NCBI GenBank assembly: GCA_022483465.1
Contig: JAKVNF010000003.1
Span: 412,001 to 476,000 of the forward strand
Origin: Lachnospiraceae bacterium
Lineage (GTDB): Bacteria; Bacillota; Clostridia; Lachnospirales; Lachnospiraceae
Length of the DNA stretch: 64,000 nt
Reading direction: 5' to 3'
Shown here: positions 1 to 8,646 of the stretch, piece by piece
How the letters are laid out: each line of letters starts with the position of its first letter
Numbering within the stretch: the stretch's first letter is position 1
Position numbers and translations under genes: made by a program
The notes under the pieces: generated by a model
What the model was told of the DNA's origin: nothing
The model's database searches: none
What the model saw: the letters and a program-made list of their open reading frames with translations, nothing else

Positions 1-694
1 TCTGAAAGAAGCGCTGCACTGCTCCGTCAGACAGATGATGTGCGGCATCTCTGCCGGGAAAAAGGTAGTCCCCCTCTCCGGCATCCCGACGGAATCTTTT
101 GAAGTAGAAGTAGAGCATCCGCGCGAGATCTTTTGGAAGTTCGACCTTCCCTTCATTTCGGTTCTTGCTGACTTCCGCACGAATTGTGATCTGCATTCTT
201 TTGATGGAGATATCACCGAAGCGCAGAGACAGGACTTCATTCAGACGGAGCGCACAGCCAAAGCCGAGGGCGAGAATCAGGCGGTTTCTCGGATCTTTCG
301 TCCCCATAATCAGCTTCTGCACTTCCTGACGCGTCGGTACCTTCGGGAGGGTATGATCCACCTTCATCAGCGGAAGGTTTTCCAGAGGGATGGGAGCATG
401 CGCAACGGAAGCACGATAACGCCGGATGCTGACGTTGTAGACGTTGACAGATCTGGGCTTGAGCTCTCTCCCGCCTTTGCTTATGGGCTTATGGAGATAA
501 ACGAGAAAACTCTGAAGCTGTTCAAGATCAGCATCATCGAGGGAAACATGATAGGTTCTCTCAAGCCATTCACAGCACTCGAAGACGGTCTGCAGATAGC
601 CCTGAATGGTAGACTCGCGGTAGTCGATCAGGGACAGAAATACTTCCAGCCTGGACAGTTCGGTTTTGAATTTCGGGGAATCAAGGTATCTCAT
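1..694 (-). CDS. Tyrosine recombinase / phage-type integrase (3' end outside window)
   Basis: Reading the minus strand from the ATG at 694 gives an open frame of about 231 residues that runs off the window edge. The N-terminal half (about residues 1-110) is helical, as expected of a SAM-like core-binding domain. It is followed by the catalytic-domain signature ALRLNEVLSLRFGDI, whose first Arg is the expected active-site Arg of the tyrosine recombinase family, and by a plausible Lys-containing beta-hairpin. The His-x-x-Arg and Tyr boxes lie beyond position 1. An in-frame stop lies 13 codons upstream of the ATG, which fixes the start closely. Such proteins cut and rejoin DNA at specific sites; this one may belong to a mobile element extending left of the window. 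The family call is firm, the role unknown. Confidence 0.85.
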   Translation of the reverse strand, partial: MRYLDSPKFKTELSRLEVFLSLIDYRESTIQGYLQTVFECCEWLERTYHVSLDDADLEQLQSFLVYLHKPISKGGRELKPRSVNVYNVSIRRYRASVAHAPIPLENLPLMKVDHTLPKVPTRQEVQKLIMGTKDPRNRLILALGFGCALRLNEVLSLRFGDISIKRMQITIRAEVSKNRNEGKVELPKDLARMLYFYFKRFRRDAGEGDYLFPGRDAAHHLSDGAVQRFFQ

Positions 695-1010
695 GAAATC
701 GTTCCGGCAATGATGGTATGGGGATGAAACTCATGATTGGCCGGCCGACAAAGATGGGGCTTGCAGATTTGCAAGGGACTTGATAAACTCACCTTGCTTA
801 TGAGAGCCCCATGGATGAACGCTCGACGCCAATCAAGGTCATCTGTGGGTTATTTTTTTTGTAGAATACAGAAAAGAGGAAGAGATGACAAGATCATTTC
901 TTCCTCTTTTGTCTATGCTGAAGTTTGTCATGGTATCCCCAACAGAGAAAGCTGTGAGCTTTAGGGATAACTTTGATGGAGCATCGCGCTCGCGCGATTT
1001 GGTTCAAATA
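695..1010. other. Non-coding flank between integrase and IS1634 copy A
   Basis: No convincing gene is seen. The stretch contains one clear inverted repeat at 871-910 (A/G-rich arm and its complement ending in TTTT), which could terminate transcription from either side. It ends at the 5-bp target duplication AAATA (1006-1010) of the IS1634-type element. Confidence 0.6.
871..910. terminator. Probable rho-independent terminator
   Basis: An arm beginning AAAAGAGGAAG is followed by a loop of about 15 nt and the complementary arm CTTCCTCTTTT. The flanking T-rich and A-rich ends make it usable in both directions. Confidence 0.5.
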
Positions 1011-1063
1011 CCTGAACTTCCAATAATCTTCTCACTCGAATCCAGTGAGAGTCAAATAGCGAG

Positions 1064-1103
1064 AGCCGCAAAACGTTGAAAAATAACGGTTTGCGGCTTT
1101 TTC
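1064..1103 (+). terminator. Hairpin near left end of IS1634 copy A
   Basis: The arms AGCCGCAAA and TTTGCGGCT are followed by TTTTT. The same hairpin occurs in copy B at 17390-17429. By position it would block read-through transcription into the transposase gene; that role is inferred. Confidence 0.65.
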
Positions 1104-1182
1104 TATGCTTGCTTTTAGGACGAAAAAGTGAGACAATACGAGTGAGAAAGTATAACTCGTATTTCGGAAGGGAGGACGATTC

Positions 1183-2895
1183 ATGTATCTCACGACGCCG
1201 GTGGGCATTCCGGACGTTAAGGGCATTACGTATCTTTCTAAAAACGGGACTGAGTACGTTCGATACGCCGAGGAACGAAAATACGATAAAGACAAAAAGT
1301 ATACACTGTCGAAGCACAAGATTATCGGAAAACGGGTAAAGGATCAGTTGGACAAGATGTACCCCAACGAGAACTTCATGATCTATTTCCCGGATCTGGC
1401 ATATCCGCCGGAAGAGGTGGATCCGACGAGGTCGGTAACAATCAACTTTGGGGCGTTTCTGATCATCCAGAAGGTGATGGAAAAACTCAAAATGAAGAAA
1501 AAACTGCTCCAGCATTTCGAAGCAAAAGATGCCGGAAAGATCATGGATCTGATGGCATACTCCATCGTCACAGAGGATAACAAGGCACTGTATTATCCCA
1601 TCTACACATTCAACCATCCGCTGTTTACGGACAGCATGCATCGGTACAGTGATTCGTCGATTTCGAATCTGCTCGGTTCCATCACGGATGAACAGATCCA
1701 GGGATTCTTAAATGACTGGAATGCAGACAGAGATCACAATCAGAAGGTGAATATATCCTATGATTCGACGAACAAGCACTGTCAGTCCGGAGATATCGAA
1801 ACGGCGGAACCGGGGCATTCCAAGGATGGCGTAAAAGGAAAGATCTTCAATTATGCGATTGGATACGATCTGGATAACAGGATGCCATTGTTCTATGAAT
1901 GGTATCCCGGCAGTATACCGGATGTTTCTCAGCTTGCGTACATCGTTGGTAAGGCAAAAGGCTATGGGTATAGCAAAGCGACGTTCATCATAGATCGGGG
2001 ATATTTCTCAGAAGACAATCTGCGGTATCTGGATAAAAACGGTTTGAGCTTCATAATCATGTGCAAGGGTCAAAAGGATCTGATCAGCAAAATGATTCTG
2101 GAGCACCGCGGGCTGTTTGAAGAAAAGCGGGATTGCAAGATCAACAACAGTGGAGTCTATGGCATGACGGAAAAGGCTGATCTTGCGGACCGTGAGAGGT
2201 ATTTCCATCTGTATCACTCCACGTTCAAGGAGCACGTAGAGCGCAAGACTCTGGAGGACAAAATTTCCGAAATCGGGGAAAAGCTGAAAAAGCTCACAGG
2301 AAAGAAAGTGACGATTCCGAAGGATTATGAGAATTACTTCGACATCATAATGGATCCAAAAGACCCGGAGGTCTTTGTGACTGCAGTGGAGAAAACAGAT
2401 GTCATTGAAGCAGAGCTGAAAACGTGTGGATACTTCGCAATCATCACGTCAGAGGAAATGGATGCAGTGACTGCTTACAGGATTTACAAAAGCCGTGATG
2501 CATCGGAAAAACTCTTTGGAAGTGACAAGAGCTTTCTTGGGGATGCGACGATACGGGTGGCATCGACAGGATCCGCATCATCCAAGATTTTTATTGAATT
2601 CCTCGCACTGACGGTCCGCAGTGAAATCTACAGTCTTCTGAAAGACCAAAAGGATAAGAATGGGGATGACCCGAATTTCATGACAGTGCCTGGTGCGCTT
2701 GCCGAGCTGGAAATGATTCAGATGACGAAACTCACAGATGGCCGATATCACATGGATTACGCAGTTACGAAAAATCAGAAAATGATCCTTTCCGCGTTTG
2801 GCATGAATAGCGGAACTGTGAAGCGGGAAGCAGAGAAGCTTGCCGATCAGTTTGAGAAATACGATCAGACCGCTGCAGAGAGCAGTGAGGAATAG
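1183..2895 (+). CDS. IS1634-type DDE transposase (copy A)
   Basis: This 570-residue protein is full length for IS1634-type transposases of the IS4 superfamily. The catalytic acids are visible: first Asp in NISYDSTNKH (about residue 194), second Asp in FIIDRGYFSEDNL (about residue 270), and the Glu in the C-terminal segment YRIYKSRDASEKLFG that matches the Y-x2-R-x3-E style box. The start ATG has a good GGAGG site upstream (GGAAGGGAGGACGATTC). It catalyses cut-and-paste movement of the element by binding its CCTKAACTTCCA ends. The protein is identical to copy B at 17509-19221, so the two transposed recently. Confidence 0.93.
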   Translation: MYLTTPVGIPDVKGITYLSKNGTEYVRYAEERKYDKDKKYTLSKHKIIGKRVKDQLDKMYPNENFMIYFPDLAYPPEEVDPTRSVTINFGAFLIIQKVMEKLKMKKKLLQHFEAKDAGKIMDLMAYSIVTEDNKALYYPIYTFNHPLFTDSMHRYSDSSISNLLGSITDEQIQGFLNDWNADRDHNQKVNISYDSTNKHCQSGDIETAEPGHSKDGVKGKIFNYAIGYDLDNRMPLFYEWYPGSIPDVSQLAYIVGKAKGYGYSKATFIIDRGYFSEDNLRYLDKNGLSFIIMCKGQKDLISKMILEHRGLFEEKRDCKINNSGVYGMTEKADLADRERYFHLYHSTFKEHVERKTLEDKISEIGEKLKKLTGKKVTIPKDYENYFDIIMDPKDPEVFVTAVEKTDVIEAELKTCGYFAIITSEEMDAVTAYRIYKSRDASEKLFGSDKSFLGDATIRVASTGSASSKIFIEFLALTVRSEIYSLLKDQKDKNGDDPNFMTVPGALAELEMIQMTKLTDGRYHMDYAVTKNQKMILSAFGMNSGTVKREAEKLADQFEKYDQTAAESSEE

Positions 2896-2912
2896 AAGAG
2901 GAGGTTTACGCA

Positions 2913-3125
2913 ATGGAAGAACAGAGTTCATTTGCCCAGATCGATGAAGCAATCAGAAAGCAGCAAGACGCGGTTGATAAAGTAAAGGCGAAATACGATG
3001 ATGAGCAGAAAAGGCTGAAGGAGCTCCAGAGGAAGAAAGAGCAGAAAGCACTGAAAGCGATCTCCACGGCGATGAAGAAAAGTACGAAAACTTACGAAGA
3101 GGTCCTTGCATTCATCCAGGGTTGA
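2913..3125 (+). CDS. Small coiled-coil protein carried by the IS1634-type element (copy A)
   Basis: The 70-residue ORF has its own AGGAGG ribosome site 17 bp after the transposase stop and is conserved identically in copy B. It is very rich in Lys, Glu and Gln with a heptad-like pattern, so most of it should form one charged coiled coil; the tail TYEEVLAFIQG is more hydrophobic. Accessory ORFs of this kind are not part of the minimal IS1634 plan. I do not recognise a function. Being downstream in the same transcript, it might modulate the transposase or bind DNA, but that is a guess. Confidence 0.7.
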   Translation: MEEQSSFAQIDEAIRKQQDAVDKVKAKYDDEQKRLKELQRKKEQKALKAISTAMKKSTKTYEEVLAFIQG

Positions 3126-3146
3126 AGCTCCAAAAATGAAAAAGTA

Positions 3147-3184
3147 CGGCCCAGAGGCAAAACGTTGGAATTGCCTCTGGGCCG
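3147..3184. terminator. Long hairpin near right end of IS1634 copy A
   Basis: The arms CGGCCCAGAGGCAA and TTGCCTCTGGGCCG are perfect 14-bp complements around a 10-nt loop, followed by a short T-rich stretch. It is repeated exactly in copy B. It probably terminates the transposase transcript and/or blocks outside transcription. Confidence 0.7.
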
Positions 3185-3820
3185 CTTTGTAAAGTCATCA
3201 CCCCGCTGGAAGTTAAGGAAATAGACACACGGATGGTACAATTATAGTGGTAACAGAATGACTGATGGTCACTATTTTATAATGGCACTATGGATAGTGA
3301 GCATGATATAATACCACTATGGAGTGCGCCAGTTCGGCGCTTGATATACAGGCAGGTGAGAGTCCTGCCCCGGTAAAGCCACAGCAGGCAGCCGGTACAC
3401 AGCCTTGGAGCCAAAGCCGTGAGGTGAGGTTTAAGCGTAGGCAGTGGAGTGCGAGAACCGCAATGCGAAAGCGTGAAGCGATACAGCCCCGTAAGTAATA
3501 TAGAGCGGAAGTCGATGTGTTTCCATGCACCGCAGACAGCAAAAAACGGCCGCTAAGCAAGGCCGTGGAGATTCCGCCGGGGTCCAAGAGCGTGGTGAGC
3601 GCACACAAGTAGATCAAGCGTACCTGGGAGGTCTGTGCATTTCTGCTGATTGCAGTAAAGCCAAGCGAAGTCTTGTAAATGGAGCGAGGCCTATGAATGC
3701 GCAGAAGTCGGATCAGCTCATAGTAGCGCTGAAACCGCTGAAAGGCGGCGGAGCCAAGGGGCTGACGGATCAACAATCGCCGGAGGCGAAGCATGCGGGG
3801 CACAGGAGGCCCACCAACAC

Positions 3821-5101
3821 ATGGCACAGGAACTGAAGGGGATAAGGTATCAGTCGGAGACATATCCGAGGCTGACAACCCTTATCAACCGCGTTAACGA
3901 AGAGAGTTTGAAGGAGGCACATCGGAGGCAGAAGACGGGCAAGGCGGTTGGGGTAGACGGCGTTACCAAGGAGATGTACGAGGAGAATCTTGACGAGAAC
4001 ATCAAGAATCTTGTTGCGGAAATGAAAGTATTCAAGTACATCCCCCAGCCGGTAAGAAGAACGTATATACCCAAAGCAAACGGCAAGCTGAGGCCGCTCG
4101 GAATACCTGCCTACGAGGACAAGCTGGTCCAATGCGTGATGGCAGACATCCTGAACGAAGTCTACGAACCAAGATTTGCGGACTGCTCGTATGGATTCAG
4201 GCCGAAGCGCAGTGCTCATGACGTCGTGAGGTTCATCAACCAGACGGTAATGAAGGGCAAAGTGAACTACATCCTCGATGCCGATATCAAAGGTTTCTTC
4301 GACAATCTCGACCAGAAGTGGCTGATGAAGTTTCTCGAGCATGACATCGCTGACAAGAACTTTCTGCGGTACGTCGGAAGGTTTCTGAAAGCGGGAGTCA
4401 TGGAAGGGACAGAGCTGCAGGACTGCGACCGGGGCACTCCGCAGGGAGGCCTGATCTCACCAATACTCGCAAACGTGTATCTGCATTACGTACTTGATTT
4501 GTGGTATGAGATTGGTCTGAAGCCCAAGCTCAAGGGAGAAGTGTATTATGTCAGATATGCAGATGACTTCCTTTTCCTGTTTCAGTACGAGAATGAAGCC
4601 CGCATGGTCATGCAGGGATTGAGAAACCGGTTGAGCCGCTATGGTCTGGAGCTAGCTCCGGACAAGACGAGAATACTTCCGTTCGGGCGGTACAAGGGGA
4701 CAAGGGAAGACTTCACTTTTCTGGGATTCACGTTCTACAACACGAAGACCCGAGGCGGCAAGTATCGGATCGGAGTTAAAACCAGTAAGAAGAAGCTAAG
4801 CCAGAAGAAACAGACAGTCAAGGCGTGGCTTGCGACCAGGCTGACGAAGCCGGTGGCAGAAACAATGAAGCTCATCGACAAATCGTTGGCGGGACACTAC
4901 AGCTATTACGGAGTCAACGGGAACTTTCACTCAATTCAGAACTTCTGGAAGTACGTGAAATATGCAACCTACAGGATGCTGAATCGAAGGGACCAGAAGG
5001 GGAAATTCAAGTATGACAAATTTCTCCGGGTGTGGAACTACTACGTCAAGGAACCGCACCTGACGAAGGATATCTGGGGATGGAAACCGATGTTGGTTTG
5101 A
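3821..5101 (+). CDS. ltrA: Group II intron reverse transcriptase / maturase
   Basis: The 426-residue protein has the RT palm with YADD in VRYADDFLFL (about residue 247), RT motif RGTPQGGLISPILANVYLHY upstream, and YGFRPKRSAHD as the conserved block 2 region. A maturase (domain X) segment follows with the usual GHYSYYGVNGN motif. There is no C-terminal HNH endonuclease, the state seen in compact bacterial introns. The protein binds its own intron RNA, helps it splice and copies it into DNA at new sites. The start ATG has AGGAGG 11 nt upstream. All motifs look intact, so the intron may still be active. Confidence 0.93.
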   Translation: MAQELKGIRYQSETYPRLTTLINRVNEESLKEAHRRQKTGKAVGVDGVTKEMYEENLDENIKNLVAEMKVFKYIPQPVRRTYIPKANGKLRPLGIPAYEDKLVQCVMADILNEVYEPRFADCSYGFRPKRSAHDVVRFINQTVMKGKVNYILDADIKGFFDNLDQKWLMKFLEHDIADKNFLRYVGRFLKAGVMEGTELQDCDRGTPQGGLISPILANVYLHYVLDLWYEIGLKPKLKGEVYYVRYADDFLFLFQYENEARMVMQGLRNRLSRYGLELAPDKTRILPFGRYKGTREDFTFLGFTFYNTKTRGGKYRIGVKTSKKKLSQKKQTVKAWLATRLTKPVAETMKLIDKSLAGHYSYYGVNGNFHSIQNFWKYVKYATYRMLNRRDQKGKFKYDKFLRVWNYYVKEPHLTKDIWGWKPMLV

Positions 5102-5102
5102 A

Positions 5103-5135
5103 GAGCTGTATGCGGGAAAACCGCATGTACGGTTC
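5103..5135 (+). ncRNA. Group II intron domain V
   Basis: Starts GAGCTGTATGCGGG, has a GAAA-type loop, then CCGCATGTACGGTTC. This is the highly conserved catalytic hairpin, directly after the maturase stop. Confidence 0.85.
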
Positions 5136-5227
5136 TGTGAGGGGCAGTAGGCAAGCCTTTCACAATATTTGAGAAAGGAGTGTCGAGACTGTCTACTCGA
5201 CGGTGCCGCGTGGGCTATATTTACAAA

Positions 5228-5535
5228 GGCGTTAGTTAAGAAACGGGTTGATAAGCGATCGCCTAGCATGAGACCACTAATCCCTCACTTTGAGCTCGAG
5301 CTGGGTACACTCCTATCCGTGCTGTGTTGCATCATGTAACAAAACATCACCTAGATTGCCTAAAAACATACACCCACTTGCCAAGAACGTGATTAGTAAT
5401 AACATAATTGACATTATGCAGAGAAGAAAAGAGCTTCAAATGGGGATTCTATATCTTCATCAGACATTATCGCGTCGAGAGTTCACCATGGAGGTTGTGG
5501 TATGGAACCCATCAACCCGGTTCTTAACTAACGCC
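5228..5535. mobile_element. 308-bp MITE, copy 1 (IS1595-type ends)
   Basis: The ends are inverted repeats starting GGCGTTAGTTAAGAAACGGG (left) and GGCGTTAGTTAAGAACCGGG (right). They closely match the terminal repeats of the IS1595-family element at 11773-12986. A perfect 8-bp target duplication TTTACAAA flanks it (5220-5227 and 5536-5543). A second 308-bp copy, inverted and about 90% identical by eye, lies at 34506-34813. There is no transposase, so it must be moved in trans, most simply by the IS1595-type transposase. An ORF of about 85-100 codons on one strand stays open in both copies. The insertion separates the start of the host IS first ORF from its body. Confidence 0.92.
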
Positions 5536-5543
5536 TTTACAAA

Positions 5544-5935
5544 AAAGTCAAAAATGGAACAACGTATGTTTATGACAATGTAAGCTATTGGCGAAAGGAC
5601 ATCAAACAGCCTCGCTCGAAGCGTAAACTGATTGGCAAGCTCGACCCGGATACAAGGGAAATCGTCCCTACCTCCGGAAGAGGCAGAAAGCGCAAGGTCC
5701 AGCCAGACAGCACTACAACTGTTGCAGTTACCACTGCTTCATCAGCACCAAAGGCCTCTGGATCAGGTTCACAAAACTCTGATGATCTCCGCTATCAATA
5801 TGAGGAATGCCGACGTCAGCTTCTTGAAACACAGGCGGAACTGGCAAAGGCTCGAAGTCAGGCAGACGCATACCGTGCAGAAGTTGAGAAGTTCAAGGCT
5901 GATCTGGAGTCCTTTTTCAGAAAGTACCATTGACA
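5544..5935 (+). pseudogene. First ORF of the IS4-like element, 5' end lost to intron and MITE
   Basis: Reading from KKVKNGTTYVYDNVSYW to the stop at 5933-5935 gives about 130 residues. The first block resembles the beginning of IS1634/IS4-type proteins (a TYVYDNVSYWRKD-like motif followed by RSKRKLIGKLDPDT). Then come a Lys/Arg-rich, nuclear-localisation-like basic stretch (GRGRKRKV), a low-complexity Ser/Thr linker and a C-terminal coiled coil. The reading frame continues cleanly across the MITE if one TTTACAAA copy is removed, and back to 5204. With the intron in front the start is broken. It looks like a DNA-binding accessory of the transposase; that role is inferred. Confidence 0.65.
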
Positions 5936-5983
5936 CTAGGAAAGCATTGCTCTCCTGGGTTTGTGCCACGCGGCTGACAACTC

Positions 5984-7126
5984 ATGGCCGAATATCTGGA
6001 AAAGTCACTGCAGTCGTTCCGCTCCTGCTTCTTCAAGGAGAGGGCTTTCCGCTGGTTCGTCCTCGTCATCCTCATGTTTATCCTGAGGGAGGATCACCTC
6101 GGAGTAACTTCAACCATCCGAGCTTTGTCACTAAACCATGGATGCTACGACACGCTCATCCACTTTTTCCATTCATCAGCCCATCAGACGCAGATGGTGA
6201 GGCTGGCGTGGTATCGTTTTGTCCGTGACTCGGCAAACTTTCTCCTGGCAGACGGCCGTACGATTCTCATAGGTGATGGAGTCAAGCAGTCCAAGGAAGC
6301 AAGATACATGCCGGGAGTAAAGAAGCTTCATCAGGAGTCGGAAGATTCCTCCAAGGGAGAGTACATCTTCGGCTACATGTTTGGCGCCATTGGTGTCCTC
6401 ATCGGCATCAAACAGCATCACCTGTGCCTGCCACTCCACATGAGCATTCAGGACGGACTTCGAGATGCTGCAGGCTGGGAGAACAGCGGCATCAGTGCAG
6501 AAAGCCATGTGGTTCAGATCATCCGCAACGCTTATGATGCCGCCAGGACACTGGGAAGAAGCTTTCTGATCCTGGACCGTTACTTCCTGACTGTACCTGC
6601 CATCAGCGCGATGAATGAGCTGAACTCGTCAGATGGAGGCAATCGGATTGCCATCATCACCAAAGCAAAGAGGAATGTCATCGCTTACCGCCAGCCAATC
6701 CCGACACTCCGGAAAACCCGCGGCCGCCCCCGTAAGAAGGGAACACCCGTCAAACTGAACGACCTGTTTGATTCGAAGAAAAGTCATTTCGAGACCGAGG
6801 TCATGTACCTTTACGGGAGAAAACGGACCGTGCGCCATATGTATCTGGATCTTCTCTGGGGAACAAAGCTTTACCAGGAGCTCCGCTTTGTCCTCGTAGA
6901 GTACGAAGATGATGGAGGCCCCAAGCGGGGAATCCTTGTATGCACCGAAAAGTATGCGCCCAATCTCATCATTACACTGTACGCATACAGATTTTCGATT
7001 GAAGAATTCTTCCGCGAATTCAAACAACGCTTTGGAGGCTTCGGGTATCACTTCTGGACCAGGAGCATTGCGAAGCTCAACCACTTCAAGAAGAAAGAAG
7101 ATGGGTCTTTCATTTTTCTTGTGTGA
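5984..7126 (+). pseudogene. IS4-like DDE transposase, 5' part (cut by ISL3)
   Basis: About 373 genuine residues are followed by a few read from the ISL3 end. Catalytic residues are visible: Asp in ILIGDGVKQSKEARYMPG, Asp in FLILDRYFLTVP, and Glu in the box YRFSIEEFFREFKQRFG. The gene is interrupted after HFKKKED by the ISL3 element that begins at 7103. The remaining C-terminal part lies at 10602-10853. There is no obvious ribosome site at the ATG, so expression may depend on coupling to the upstream small ORF (stop at 5935). Removing the ISL3 element and one target copy does not restore one frame, so the gene may already have been damaged. Confidence 0.8.
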
Positions 7127-7245
7127 TGCACTAAAAGAAGGCAGCCTATAGAGAATATCATCTATTTACAAAAAGAGATTTCCTGATATCATCTCGATTG
7201 CACGTCGCCCAAGATATGCAATACGGGATAAAAAGGAAACCTCTT

Positions 7246-8646
7246 ATGAATCAGAATTATACATACACCGAGGCGAATGGGCAAATGTCTTTTGCTGCCC
7301 GGACTCAAAATGACTATCTGATGTTCCCAAGCCACCTGACGGGGTTCCATCAGGAGAGCGTTGAAGAGGTTCCTATTCGAGACGTCAGGCCCTTCCACTC
7401 CATGCGGAAGAGCAAACTGAGTGAGAATACCTTCAAAAGGGCTTATATTCTGCGCGGTAAATTGGACCAGCTGGACCATCCTGTATGCTCTTGCTGCGGG
7501 CGCAGGATGTACAAGAATCAGACCTACCACACGAAGATCAAACACATTCCCTTTCAGGCATGCCAAACCATCATTGAGTGCGACAAGTACCAGTGGAGAT
7601 GCAATCTCTGTGGCAAGACCATCACACCGGATGTCGCGTTCAAGGCAGATGATTCGATGATTACAAAGGAGCTTGAGCAGCTGATCATCCGCTATCTTTC
7701 TATGGATGAATTTACCCTTACGGACACGGCAATCATTACTGGCGTCAACATCAATACGATCAAGAAGATCGACCTTAAGCGTCTGAAGGGTCTTTACGCG
7801 GATGAGAATGGCAAGCTCAAAAAGCCTGCCGCCTATGCAAGGTATCTTGCCATTGACGAGTTCAAGCTGCATAACGGACACAAATATGCGACGCACATCA
7901 TAGACCTGATAACCGGTGCGGTGCTGTTCATCCGAGCAGGCAAAACAAAGGCCGTTGTAGAAGAATTCATGGAGCTGGTGGGTGACGACTGGATGCATCA
8001 TGTAGAGGCCGTTGCCATGGATATGAACAGCGACTTCCAGGAGGCTTTCAAGGCAAAATGCGGTTGGATCCAGATCGTTTATGATCATTTCCACATCGTC
8101 AAGAACTTCAACGAGAAGGTCATTGCCGAGGTTCGGAAGGAGGAACAGATCCGCCTGAAGAAGGAAGGCCTGGTCGAGGAAGCTGCTATCCTGAAGGGGT
8201 CAAGGAAGATACTCTGTGCCAGCAGGGAGTCCCTGCAGAAACACGATCAGGAAGCCCGTGAGGGCAAGGTGTGCCGCAAGGGATCTGCGATCTTCGGTAC
8301 GACCGATTACAGGCATACCCATGACGATTTCGAGCGGCGATACGACGACATCATCAACTCGAACAAGCTGCTGTTCACCTGTGATCTGATCAAGCAGGCC
8401 ATGCAGGAAGCATATGCCTCAGCCAATCAGGCGACGATGATCGAGAAGTTTACAGATATCATCGACTGGTGCAGGGGCACGAAAAATGAGCACTTTCTCT
8501 GGTTTGCCAGGCTCATTGAGAACCACTTTGACGGCATTGTGGGATACGGGCTCTATCCGATCAGCTCCGGGAAGATAGAGGGGATCAACGCACACATCAA
8601 GGTCATTCGCAGGAAAGCCTATGGCCTTCCAGATGATGAGCTATAG
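7246..8646 (+). pseudogene. ISL3 transposase, copy A, C-terminus removed by IS insertion
   Basis: The ATG at 7246 follows AAAAGGAAAC, a usable ribosome site. Residues 1-465 are identical to copy B: an N-terminal zinc-ribbon-like region (CSCCGRRM ... CNLCGK), the DDE core with Asp in YLAIDEFKLHNGH, Asp in AVAMDMNSDF, and the Glu in SSGKIEGINAHIKVI. After PDDE the frame enters the inserted IS and stops within two codons. The missing end, about 20 residues (YFFLKIMDASRNPYKRI and stop), is found at 10382-10440. Loss of the last 20 residues may not abolish folding, but activity cannot be assumed. Confidence 0.85.

Larger units (their letters stand above)
1011..3218 (+). mobile_element. IS1634-type insertion sequence, copy A (complete)
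   Basis: The element is 2208 bp and recurs with no difference found at the positions compared at 17337-19544. Its ends are inverted repeats CCTGAACTTCCA (left) and CCTTAACTTCCA (right, reverse-complemented). It is flanked by a perfect 5-bp direct repeat AAATA at 1006-1010 and 3219-3223, the signature of transposition. It carries a DDE transposase gene, a 70-residue downstream ORF, a terminator-like hairpin near the left end (1064-1103) and a long hairpin near the right end (3147-3184). Both hairpins could insulate the transposase from outside transcription. Confidence 0.93.
3324..5201 (+). mobile_element. Group II intron
   Basis: The intron starts with the GUGCGCC 5' consensus at 3324 and ends near CUACUCGAC at 5201, the AY-type 3' end; the 3' boundary is uncertain by about 1 nt. 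Between them are a structured 5' region of about 500 nt, a reverse-transcriptase/maturase gene (3821-5101) and a typical domain V (5103-5135). It sits 3 bases after an ATG (3319-3321) that may be the start codon of the first ORF of the surrounding IS. Splicing would be needed for that ORF to be expressed. Confidence 0.85.

Noticed and set aside
35-727. Plus-strand open frame of 230 codons at the left edge
   Set aside because: It is the complement of the tyrosine recombinase; only the minus strand shows family motifs.
961-1641. Long minus-strand frame (226 codons) across the IS1634 left end, repeated in copy B
   Set aside because: It is antisense to the transposase and has no ribosome site; it recurs only because the IS recurs.
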